5,664 bases of DNA from an uncultured Eubacteriales bacterium. GTDB taxonomy: Bacteria; Bacillota_A; Clostridia; Oscillospirales; CAG-272. Below are positions 1-5,664 of the stretch, piece after piece (position 1 is the stretch's first letter; the number at the start of each line of letters is the position of its first letter). The stretch spans positions 1 through 5,664 of the forward strand of contig USKS01000116.1 of NCBI GenBank assembly GCA_900555345.1. The letters are read 5' to 3'. Below the pieces are notes generated by a model. That model searched no databases and was not told where the DNA came from. It saw only the letters and a list, made by a program, of their open reading frames with translations. Position numbers and translations under genes: made by a program.

Positions 1-1
1 C

Positions 2-37
2 GGCAGCACGCTGGTTGACATGATGATCGAGAAATAA
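2..37 (+). CDS. 3' end of an upstream gene, unidentified (partial)
   Basis: Only one forward frame stays open from the left edge; it reads GSTLVDMMIEK and ends at TAA 35-37. The other two forward frames hit TGA within the first 23 bases. The stop lies 11 nt before the lepB start, and the lepB ribosome binding site begins in this stop codon, so the two genes are probably in one operon. In many Firmicutes the gene before lepB is rplS (ribosomal protein L19), but this short tail lacks the basic ending usual for L19. I therefore do not assign a product. Eleven codons are too few to prove that this is a gene. Confidence 0.4.
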   Translation, partial: GSTLVDMMIEK

Positions 38-41
38 AGGA
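36..41 (+). promoter_or_regulatory. ribosome binding site of lepB
   Basis: AAAGGA lies 7 nt before ATG 49, overlapping the stop codon of the preceding reading frame. It supports the far-upstream start and therefore translation of the long N-terminal extension of the signal peptidase. Confidence 0.75.
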
Positions 42-48
42 CGAAATT

Positions 49-1296
49 ATGGAAAGCGACAAGGACAGAAGAAGCGCTTTGGATCCCTATGCGGACCTGA
101 AGGGCTATTTTCCCGAAGAATACGATCTTTCCCCGGACGAACTTGAAAAGTCCATACAAAACGAAACAAAAATGCGCTCCATCGCGCTGGGCATGACCAA
201 TGCGGCACGCGGGCGCACCGCACCCGGGCAGGATACGGATGAAAAAGCCGAGATTGCCGATGCCGCCGAGCTTTCGCAAACGCACGGTGCGGCGCACAAG
301 CCCGACGGCACAGACGATACTGAGCGCGGACATAAAGCCGACACCGACGGTGCGGCTTTTGCCGCAGCGGAATATATTGAGAAAAATGCTGCGGATATTC
401 CCTCCCCGATCGACAGCGACGCAGCCGCGGAGATCGAGGCAGCAGACGACGGCATCACGGGCGGTGACGACGCTCTCGGTCTCAGTGCCGACGGCAATTA
501 TGATAGCGACACGGCTGAGGCGGCGGATACAGTCACCGACGGCACGGAAGACCTCTCAGCGGACAGTACTCCGTTCGGCATCCCCGTCGGAGAGGATGTA
601 AGCTCAAACGAGCTTCTGAACAAATATCCCCCGCTTGACGATCTGCTCTCCGAGCTTGAAAGCGACGGGAACGCGGAAAATACTTCCGCCGCGCCCGCGG
701 AGGAGAGCGATGACAAAAGCTCGCTGAGAAGATCCGTCAACTGGCTTTTCGATTTTCTCGAGGTTTTTTCCGTATGCATGGCGTGCATCATACTGACATT
801 TTCGTTTGTCGCGCGCCTTACAAAAGTGGACGGTCACTCCATGGACGATACGCTGAACGACGGTCAGTATCTTGTGGTTTCCAACATGTTTTATACCCCG
901 AAGGTCGGCGACATCGTTGTTCTGCAGAACACCTCGCTTGACTACACTTCGCTGCGCGAGCCGCTTGTAAAACGAATCATAGCAATCGGCGGGCAGACTG
1001 TCGACATAGCCCTTGACGGTACGGTAACCATCACGGAAGCGGACGGCTCGTCCCACGTGCTCGAGCAGACTTTTATAAAAAACGAAGTATACAACGGAGC
1101 GCCTACCCACTGCGAAGTGCCCGAGGGATACGTTTTCGTAATGGGCGACAACAGAAACGGCTCAACAGACAGCCGCGACTACAGAGTCGGCATTGTGGAC
1201 GAGCGCTGCGTTTTCGGACACGCGCTTTTCAGAATTCTCCCGTTTAATGAAATGACGGTATTTCATAACCCGTATGACGGCGGCAGCGCCTCATAA
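49..1296 (+). CDS. lepB: type I signal peptidase with long acidic N-terminal extension
   Basis: This is the membrane serine protease that removes signal peptides from exported proteins (415 aa). The catalytic core is clear. One membrane segment lies at about 236-256, preceded by Arg227-Arg228. Box B, GHSMDDTL, contains the nucleophile Ser264; box D, VKRIIAIGG, contains the general base Lys308; box E is GDNRNGSTDSR at 366-376. The predicted topology is N-terminus inside with the catalytic domain outside. Gram-positive enzymes are usually about 170-200 aa, so the first ~230 residues are extra. Residues 61-222 hold about 45 Asp/Glu against 6 Lys/Arg and are rich in Ala, Gly, Ser and Thr, suggesting disorder. 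Less degenerate patches lie at about 11-50 and 187-206 (NELLNKYPPLDDLLSELESD). ATG 49 is chosen for its ribosome binding site. The only later in-frame ATGs before the membrane segment are residues 42 and 49, and I saw no in-frame GTG or TTG there. Function is secure; the role of the extension is unknown. Confidence 0.93.
   Translation: MESDKDRRSALDPYADLKGYFPEEYDLSPDELEKSIQNETKMRSIALGMTNAARGRTAPGQDTDEKAEIADAAELSQTHGAAHKPDGTDDTERGHKADTDGAAFAAAEYIEKNAADIPSPIDSDAAAEIEAADDGITGGDDALGLSADGNYDSDTAEAADTVTDGTEDLSADSTPFGIPVGEDVSSNELLNKYPPLDDLLSELESDGNAENTSAAPAEESDDKSSLRRSVNWLFDFLEVFSVCMACIILTFSFVARLTKVDGHSMDDTLNDGQYLVVSNMFYTPKVGDIVVLQNTSLDYTSLREPLVKRIIAIGGQTVDIALDGTVTITEADGSSHVLEQTFIKNEVYNGAPTHCEVPEGYVFVMGDNRNGSTDSRDYRVGIVDERCVFGHALFRILPFNEMTVFHNPYDGGSAS
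160..714 (+). other. acidic low-complexity segment of lepB
   Basis: This covers roughly residues 38-222 of LepB. It is dominated by Asp, Glu, Ala, Gly, Ser and Thr, with short imperfect repeats such as LSADG/LSADS, and several Asp-Gly-Thr/Ala units. At the DNA level CCGACGGCAC recurs at 302-311 and 536-545, and CCGACGG also occurs at 344-350 and 488-494. There is no cysteine and no hydrophobic segment. It would sit in the cytoplasm before the membrane anchor. The function is not recognisable. Confidence 0.7.
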
Positions 1297-1304
1297 TCAA
1301 TAAC

Positions 1305-1314
1305 GAAAGGCAGG
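1305..1314 (+). promoter_or_regulatory. ribosome binding site of rbgA
   Basis: GAAAGGCAGG in the 26-nt gap after lepB offers two purine cores: GAAAGG, 12 nt before ATG 1323, and GCAGG, 8 nt before it. No other element fits in this gap, and no terminator hairpin is seen. Confidence 0.55.
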
Positions 1315-1322
1315 TCATATAT

Positions 1323-2270
1323 ATGCCCTCGCAGCAAATACAGTGGTTTCCCGGACATATGGCAAAGACCCGCCGCCTTATATCCGAAAATCTTAAAAAC
1401 GTTGACATTGTAATAGAGTTGCTCGACGCACGCATACCCAAAAGTTCCCAAAACCCGGAGATAGCAAAGCTTATCGGTCAAAAGCCGTCACTGACGCTTT
1501 TCAACAAGGCGCCCCTTGCGGCCCCCGCCGTCACCCGCCGCTGGCAGGAATACTACTCCGCCAAAGGGCGCGTGATGCTTGCCATAGACTGCAAAACGGG
1601 AGAGAACGTCAGCCGCATAGGTCAGGAAGTCCGCCGCATACTTGCGGATAAGATAAAGACATGGGACGATAAAGGTATGAGCGGCAAGCGCATACGCGCC
1701 ATGATCGTCGGGATCCCCAACGTGGGCAAATCTTCTCTTGTGAACAGACTTTCGGGGCAGAAAAAAGCCAAAGTCGAAAACCGCCCCGGAGTAACTCTTA
1801 CAAAGCAATGGGTCGCGACAAATCAGGGCTTTGATCTGATGGACATGCCCGGCGTTCTCTGGCCGAAGTTTGACGACAGACTGACGGGAGAAAATCTCGC
1901 CGCGACAGGCGCTATAAAAGACGCTGTCATTGACACCGAAGAGCTGGGCATGATACTTGCCGCGCGGCTGTACAGTCTTTATCCCGATATGTTCTGCGCG
2001 CGCTATAAGCTGTCGCCCGAAGACATTGACGGTCTTGACGCATACGACCTGCTGTGCGAAGTGGGCAGAAAGCGCGGATTTCTCGTCTCCGGAGGAGACA
2101 TAAACACCGAGAGAACGGCGCTTATGCTGCTGGAAGAATTCCGCAGCGCAAAGATCGGCCGTATCACTCTTGAAGCGCCGGACAAAGTACCGCTGCAGCC
2201 CGCAGAGACGTCTTCGGCACCCGACGGCGCCGAGCGGCTTTGCGACGATAACAGCGAGGCGGGGGTATGA
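1323..2270 (+). CDS. rbgA: ribosome biogenesis GTPase RbgA (YlqF)
   Basis: This is a circularly permuted GTPase that acts late in 50S ribosomal subunit assembly in the cytoplasm. The N-terminal WFPGHMAKTRR contains His12, matching the catalytic His9 of Bacillus subtilis RbgA. The motifs come in permuted order: G4 at 61-64, G5-like region near 87-94, G1 GIPNVGKS at 130-137, G2 Thr158 in RPGVT, and G3 DMPG at 174-177. Then follow WPKF, TGAIKD and the conserved C-terminal RGFLVSGGDIN (251-261). One point is odd: G4 reads NKAP, and the aspartate that normally reads the guanine base is Pro64 (CCC). The equivalent B. subtilis stretch, from memory, is NKADKADAAV; here it is NKAPLAAPAV, so the second Asp is also lost. 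The protein is 315 aa against about 282 in B. subtilis, with roughly 30 extra polar residues after the last conserved block. Family assignment is firm; nucleotide specificity is uncertain. Confidence 0.95.
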   Translation: MPSQQIQWFPGHMAKTRRLISENLKNVDIVIELLDARIPKSSQNPEIAKLIGQKPSLTLFNKAPLAAPAVTRRWQEYYSAKGRVMLAIDCKTGENVSRIGQEVRRILADKIKTWDDKGMSGKRIRAMIVGIPNVGKSSLVNRLSGQKKAKVENRPGVTLTKQWVATNQGFDLMDMPGVLWPKFDDRLTGENLAATGAIKDAVIDTEELGMILAARLYSLYPDMFCARYKLSPEDIDGLDAYDLLCEVGRKRGFLVSGGDINTERTALMLLEEFRSAKIGRITLEAPDKVPLQPAETSSAPDGAERLCDDNSEAGV

Positions 2271-2273
2271 CAA

Positions 2274-2927
2274 ATGCTTGATCTTGATTTTGAAAATCAG
2301 TTCCGATCGGAAACAGTAAAGTACATCTGCGGCACGGACGAAGCCGGACGCGGTCCCCTTGCGGGGCCCGTCGTTGCGGGTGCGTGCATTTTACCCGAGG
2401 GGCTTGTTATAAAGGGGCTTGACGACTCAAAAAAGCTTTCCGAGAAGCGACGTGAGGCTTTGTACGACGAAATTTGCGATAAAGCTCTCGCATGGAGCGT
2501 TGCTCTCGCAACGCCTGCGGAAATTGATGAAATCAACATTCTCGAAGCATCGCTGCTCGCCATGCGGCGCGCTGTAGAATCACTGTCCGTAAAGCCCGAT
2601 ATGGTTCTTGTTGACGGCAATATCAACCGCGGTTTTTCTATCCCCGCCGCGGCAATTGTCGGCGGAGACGCAACGGCGCAGTCAATTGCGGCGGCGTCAA
2701 TTCTTGCAAAGGTCACCAGGGACAGAATGTGCCGCGAGATTGACGAAAAATATCCGCAGTACGGCTTTGCCGCGCACAAAGGCTATCCCACAAAGGCGCA
2801 CAAGCTTGCGGTTTACGAATACGGTCCCTGCCCCGAGCACAGACGCTCTTTTCTCTCGTTTCTCACCCGCGACGCGGACAAGCTGGAAACTGCTCTTCGA
2901 GAAAAAAGGAGCGGCGAAAATGTCTGA
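2274..2927 (+). CDS. rnhB: ribonuclease HII
   Basis: RNase HII cuts RNA in RNA/DNA hybrids and nicks beside single ribonucleotides misincorporated in DNA. At 217 aa it is of normal length and looks intact. The four metal-binding acids are visible: Asp22 and Glu23 in GTDEAGRGPLAGPV, Asp114 in LVDGN, and Asp132 in GGDATAQSIAAASILAKVTRD. GRG (25-27) and Tyr171 in HKGYPTKAH match the residues that recognise the 2'-OH and the RNA-DNA junction. DDSKKLSEKRR (50-60) is the other conserved block. The gene starts 3 nt after the rbgA stop. A G-rich run at 2261-2265, within the end of rbgA, is the only ribosome binding site candidate and is weak, so coupling to rbgA translation is likely. Its last 8 nt overlap yraN. 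Confidence 0.97.
   Translation: MLDLDFENQFRSETVKYICGTDEAGRGPLAGPVVAGACILPEGLVIKGLDDSKKLSEKRREALYDEICDKALAWSVALATPAEIDEINILEASLLAMRRAVESLSVKPDMVLVDGNINRGFSIPAAAIVGGDATAQSIAAASILAKVTRDRMCREIDEKYPQYGFAAHKGYPTKAHKLAVYEYGPCPEHRRSFLSFLTRDADKLETALREKRSGENV
2906..2911 (+). promoter_or_regulatory. ribosome binding site that fixes the yraN start
   Basis: AAGGAG sits within the 3' end of rnhB, 8 nt before ATG 2920, an ideal site and spacing. The yraN frame is open far upstream, to an ATG at 2608, but that part is read within rnhB and lacks family similarity. This site decides for 2920. Confidence 0.85.
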
Positions 2928-3327
2928 AGTTTCGGCGGAATTCGGCAGGCGCGGCGAGGACAGCGCTGCGGCTTTTCTCTGCGGTAAGGGATACGAGATA
3001 TTAGAGCGAAACGCAAGGGTCGGTCACCTCGAAATAGATATTGTGGCGAAAAAAGACGATACCGTTGCTTTCTGTGAGGTAAAAACGCGCAGCGAATATC
3101 CCGGTAAAACGGAACGCATGTCGCGCCCATGTTTTGCCGTGGACGCACCGAAGCAGGAAAGGCTTATCAACGCCGCAAGAGAGTATATGAAACGCCACGG
3201 CGACACTTTGGCAAATCTTTGCTTTCGCATTGACATAGTTGAGGTATTTTTGCTTCCCAAAAGCGATAAATATAAAGTGCTGAAAATATCGCATCTGCCC
3301 GACTCGGTACATCCCCGCGGGCGCTGA
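2920..3327 (+). CDS. yraN: YraN family (UPF0102) putative endonuclease
   Basis: This is a small protein (135 aa, usual size for the family about 115-130) with a predicted nuclease fold related to archaeal Holliday junction resolvases. Its cellular role is not firmly established. The conserved features are the N-terminal FGRRGEDSAAAFL with Glu13, the GYEILERN block (24-31), LEID with Asp40, and FCEVKTRS with Glu53 and Lys55. These form an E...D...EXK active-site pattern. A late PKQERLINAAREY (78-90) matches the family's C-terminal helix. Most members I know read GEID rather than the LEID seen here (VGHLEID), a minor variation. The gene overlaps rnhB by 8 nt, suggesting translational coupling, and neighbours a ribonuclease as it does in many Firmicutes. 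A longer reading from 2608 would put over 100 unrelated residues in front, and I reject it. Confidence 0.92.
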   Translation: MSEVSAEFGRRGEDSAAAFLCGKGYEILERNARVGHLEIDIVAKKDDTVAFCEVKTRSEYPGKTERMSRPCFAVDAPKQERLINAAREYMKRHGDTLANLCFRIDIVEVFLLPKSDKYKVLKISHLPDSVHPRGR

Positions 3328-3342
3328 GGGAGTATTTATATT

Positions 3343-4296
3343 ATGAAACTTTTTGATCTGCACTGCGACACGCCTCTTGAAATGCTTCTGAAAAATGAAG
3401 CGTTTGACAAAAACGGTCTGTCCGTTTCTCTTGAAAAAGCCGACGCATACGATACATACATTCAATGCGCCGCCGTATGGAGCGACTCGCGTCTTACGGA
3501 CGCCGAATGCTTTGAGAGGTACGAGCAGGCAGTACCGTATTTCAAACGCGAGCTTGCAAGATGCGGCGTGCCGCTTGTAACAACGGGCAAGCAGCTCAGA
3601 GAGTCTCCGAAACGCGCCGCCATACTCACCGTTGAGGGTGCAAGACTCGTCTGCGGGGAGATAGTCAACGTACAAAGGCTGTATAATGACGGCGTTCGCA
3701 TAATGACTCTTGTGTGGAAAGGCCGCGACTCTGTCGGCGGCGCATGGGATACCGATGAGGGGCTTACCCCGCTTGGCTTTGCCATAGTTGAAAAGTGCCT
3801 TGAAGTCGGCATTATTCCCGATATATCCCACGGCAGCGACAGGCTGTGCAGAGAGGTTCTTGACATAATGCGCAGCGCAGGTGTTTCCCCGCTTGCAACA
3901 CATTCAAACTCCCGCTTTGTCCGCAGTCATCCGCGAAACCTCAGCGATGAAAATTTCAAAGCAATCGCCAAGTGCGGCGGGCTGTGCGGCATAAGCCTCT
4001 GCCCCGAACATCTGACGGACAAAGATAGCTGCACCGTTTACGACGCCGTCCGTCACATTGAACACTACATATCCCTCTGCGGCAGCGAGTGCGTCGCGCT
4101 CGGCTGCGACTTTGACGGCATATCGTCAACTCCCAAGGGGCTTTGCGACATTTCGAAAATGACCGCACTGTACGAGGCGTGCAGAGAGCGCCTCGGAGAT
4201 GAGTGCGCCGACCGCGTTTTCTTTGAAAACGCATATAATTATCTAATAAATAATCTTCCGGACTCTGCCCGAAGAAAGGATACATACCAAAGATGA
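3343..4296 (+). CDS. M19 family (membrane dipeptidase-type) dipeptidase
   Basis: This is a zinc-dependent peptidase of the renal dipeptidase superfamily, expected to hydrolyse dipeptides, possibly including D-amino-acid-containing ones. The 317-aa protein has a full set of expected metal ligands: His7 and Asp9 in DLHCDTP, bridging Glu98 in LTVEGA, His163 in DISHGSD and His187 in THSNSR. Arg198 in HPRNLSDE and Asp256 in GCDFDG match the substrate-binding arginine and active-site aspartate. NDGVRIMTLVW and GGLCGISL are also typical family blocks. There is no signal peptide, membrane segment or lipobox, so despite the family name it is probably cytoplasmic. The protein has 17 cysteines (over 5%), which is high. 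AGGGAG at 3327-3332, 10 nt ahead, supports the start. Its stop overlaps thrC by 4 nt. The exact substrate cannot be read from the sequence. Confidence 0.93.
   Translation: MKLFDLHCDTPLEMLLKNEAFDKNGLSVSLEKADAYDTYIQCAAVWSDSRLTDAECFERYEQAVPYFKRELARCGVPLVTTGKQLRESPKRAAILTVEGARLVCGEIVNVQRLYNDGVRIMTLVWKGRDSVGGAWDTDEGLTPLGFAIVEKCLEVGIIPDISHGSDRLCREVLDIMRSAGVSPLATHSNSRFVRSHPRNLSDENFKAIAKCGGLCGISLCPEHLTDKDSCTVYDAVRHIEHYISLCGSECVALGCDFDGISSTPKGLCDISKMTALYEACRERLGDECADRVFFENAYNYLINNLPDSARRKDTYQR
4275..4280 (+). promoter_or_regulatory. ribosome binding site of thrC, widely spaced
   Basis: AAAGGA lies within the end of the dipeptidase gene, 12 nt before ATG 4293. The spacing is longer than ideal, so initiation on thrC probably also relies on ribosomes finishing the dipeptidase at the ATGA overlap (4293-4296). 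Confidence 0.55.
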
Positions 4297-5664
4297 ACTA
4301 TCAAAGCACCAGAGACACCAAAGCATCCCCCAGCGCCGTTTCCTCGGCAGAAGCCATCAAAAAGGGGCTCGCGCCCGACAAGGGGCTTTATATGCCCACC
4401 GAGATCCCGCACATCGACAAGGATTTTATAATTCGTCTCGCCTCTCTTCCCTATCATAAGAGAGCGGCGGAGATACTTTCGCTTTTCCTTACCGATTATG
4501 ATAAGGACGCTCTTGCCGAGGACTGCCGCAATGCTTACGGCGAAGACCGTTTCCCCGGCGGCGCCGCGCCGCTGAGAAGCATCGGCGACGGCACATATTC
4601 GCTGGAGCTTTGGCACGGTCCCACATGCGCGTTCAAGGATATGGCACTGCAGATAATGCCCCGCCTTCTTTCAAGAGCGCTCACAATGACGGGTGAGACG
4701 AAAAAAGCCCGCATACTTGTTGCCACCTCCGGAGACACGGGAAAAGCGGCGCTTGAAGGTTACCGCGACGTTGACGGCGTTGATATTACTGTATTCTACC
4801 CCGTTGACGGCGTTTCTCCCATGCAGAAGCGACAGATGACGACCCAGCTCGGCTCGAACGTCAACGTCTGCGCCGTACGCGGCAACTTTGACGACGCGCA
4901 GAACGGCGTTAAAGCAATATTTGCCGACGAAAACATGGCAAAAGAGGCTGAGGCGCGCTCATACTTCTTCTCCAGTGCAAACTCCATAAACTGGGGCAGA
5001 CTTGCGCCCCAGATCGTTTATTATTTCTCCGCCTACTGCGACCTTGTCTGCGGCGGTGAGATAACCGTGGGCGACAGCGTCAACTTCTGCGTGCCCACAG
5101 GCAACTTCGGCAATATTTTTGCCGCTTATATCGCACGCATGATGGGTCTGCCCGTAAAGCGCCTTATCTGCGCCTCAAACTCCAACTGCGTTCTGACCGA
5201 CTTTATCAGAAGCGGCGTTTACGACCGCACCCGCGAGTTTTTCAAAACTGTTTCTCCTTCAATGGATATTCTCATATCATCGAATCTTGAGAGACTCCTG
5301 TTTGCCGCGGCAGGTGCCGAGGTCACATCCGAGTGCATGAAAAAGCTTTCGGAATGCGGCAAATACCGTGCTCCCGAGGATGTAATGGAAAAGATACGCG
5401 GCGTTTTCGCAGGCTACTGCTGCAGCGAGGAAGAAACGCTTGCGACAATTAAAAACGTTTTCGACGAGCGCGGATATCTTATAGACACACACACTGCCGT
5501 TGCTTTCGGCAGCTACTATAAATACGCCAATGATACCGGCGACGATACTCCCTGCGTTATCGTATCTACCGCAAGCCCCTACAAGTTTGCACGCGACGTA
5601 AGTCTTGCGCTCGGTAAAGAGCCCGCAAGCGATGAGCCCGCGGATATACTCACTTCTCTTGAGG
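4293..5664 (+). CDS. thrC: threonine synthase, 3' end beyond the window
   Basis: Threonine synthase is a PLP enzyme that converts O-phosphohomoserine and water to threonine and phosphate, the last step of threonine synthesis. The frame is open from ATG 4293 to the window edge, giving 457 complete codons. Long-type enzymes are near 430-500 aa, so only a short C-terminal part is probably missing. The N-terminus NYQSTRD resembles the usual start. LWHGPTCAFKDMALQ (106-120) carries the PLP lysine, Lys115. SGDTGKAA (146-153), SSANSINWGRLAPQ (227-240) and the PLP-phosphate loop PTGNFGN (268-274) follow, then DTHTAVA (398-404). This is the long, yeast/E. coli-type class. The ATGA overlap with the dipeptidase gene suggests coupling. 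No threonine attenuator or riboswitch is seen before it, so any regulation would come from the operon promoter outside the window. No internal stop was found. Confidence 0.96.
   Translation, partial: MNYQSTRDTKASPSAVSSAEAIKKGLAPDKGLYMPTEIPHIDKDFIIRLASLPYHKRAAEILSLFLTDYDKDALAEDCRNAYGEDRFPGGAAPLRSIGDGTYSLELWHGPTCAFKDMALQIMPRLLSRALTMTGETKKARILVATSGDTGKAALEGYRDVDGVDITVFYPVDGVSPMQKRQMTTQLGSNVNVCAVRGNFDDAQNGVKAIFADENMAKEAEARSYFFSSANSINWGRLAPQIVYYFSAYCDLVCGGEITVGDSVNFCVPTGNFGNIFAAYIARMMGLPVKRLICASNSNCVLTDFIRSGVYDRTREFFKTVSPSMDILISSNLERLLFAAAGAEVTSECMKKLSECGKYRAPEDVMEKIRGVFAGYCCSEEETLATIKNVFDERGYLIDTHTAVAFGSYYKYANDTGDDTPCVIVSTASPYKFARDVSLALGKEPASDEPADILTSLE

Larger units (their letters stand above)
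35..5664 (+). other. probable single operon lepB-rbgA-rnhB-yraN-dipeptidase-thrC
   Basis: All six genes share one strand, with gaps of 26, 3, -8, 15 and -4 nt. None of the gaps has room for a full promoter, and none contains a hairpin followed by a T-run. The first four genes follow a familiar Firmicutes order; the dipeptidase and thrC are a metabolic addition. Cotranscription is inferred from spacing only. Confidence 0.7.

Noticed and set aside
15..20. TTGACA resembling a -35 box just before lepB
   Set aside because: At 16-18 nt spacing the downstream hexamers are AAGGAC, AGGACG or GGACGA, nothing like TATAAT. It also lies inside the preceding reading frame.
105..1110. Several open frames opposite lepB and one in another plus frame (200-601)
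   Set aside because: They are shadows of the Ala/Asp-rich low-complexity coding sequence; none has recognisable motifs.
1488..2273. 261-codon open frame on the minus strand
   Set aside because: It is antisense to rbgA, whose motifs are all on the plus strand; the translation resembles no family I know.
2352..2369. Short hairpin CCCC-TTGC-GGGG with flanking pairs in rnhB
   Set aside because: It encodes the invariant GRGPLAGP block, has no T-run after it, and is explained by coding constraint.
2608..2919. Upstream extension of yraN to ATG 2608
   Set aside because: The added residues are out-of-frame rnhB sequence, and a strong ribosome binding site fixes the start at 2920.
3682..3687. TATAAT within the dipeptidase gene
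   Set aside because: It lies in the conserved coding block LYNDGVRIMTL and has no -35 partner; it does not precede a gene start.
3001..3903. 300-codon open frame on the minus strand
   Set aside because: It lies antisense across yraN and the dipeptidase, shows no recognisable domain, and long antisense frames are expected opposite genes with this codon bias.
4234..4239. TATAAT near the end of the dipeptidase gene as a promoter for thrC
   Set aside because: It encodes part of YNYLINN in an AT-rich coding patch, and the position 17 nt upstream (ACCGCG) is not a -35 box.

Overview
This window looks like an ordinary housekeeping stretch of a Firmicutes chromosome, most likely from an uncultured or anaerobic member of the Clostridia. 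The evidence is the gene order (type I signal peptidase, RbgA/YlqF GTPase, RNase HII, YraN), which is typical of that phylum. The signal peptidase is of the Gram-positive type, RbgA is a mainly Gram-positive 50S assembly factor, and several proteins are rich in cysteine. The DNA is moderately GC-rich by eye. The exact genus cannot be read from the sequence.

Layout, all on the + strand: the last codons of an unidentified gene (to 37); lepB, with a very long acidic N-terminal extension (49-1296); rbgA (1323-2270); rnhB (2274-2927); yraN (2920-3327); an M19 dipeptidase (3343-4296); and thrC, which runs off the right edge (4293-5664). Gaps are 11, 26 and 3 nt, then an 8-nt overlap, a 15-nt gap and a 4-nt ATGA overlap. 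No convincing internal promoter or terminator is visible, so all six genes are probably cotranscribed from a promoter left of the window. No stretch over 300 bases lacks a gene.

Functionally, the first part joins protein export (LepB), late 50S ribosome assembly (RbgA), removal of RNA from DNA (RnhB) and a putative nuclease (YraN). The last two genes are metabolic: a cytoplasmic dipeptidase and threonine synthase, probably translationally coupled through their overlap.

I found no mobile element, CRISPR array, RNA gene or defence system, and nothing that amounts to an undescribed system. Two points deserve a second look. RbgA has lost the aspartate of its G4 guanine-specificity motif (NKAP instead of NKxD). 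The signal peptidase carries about 230 residues of mostly acidic, low-complexity sequence before its only membrane segment, and there is no usable start codon that would remove most of it.
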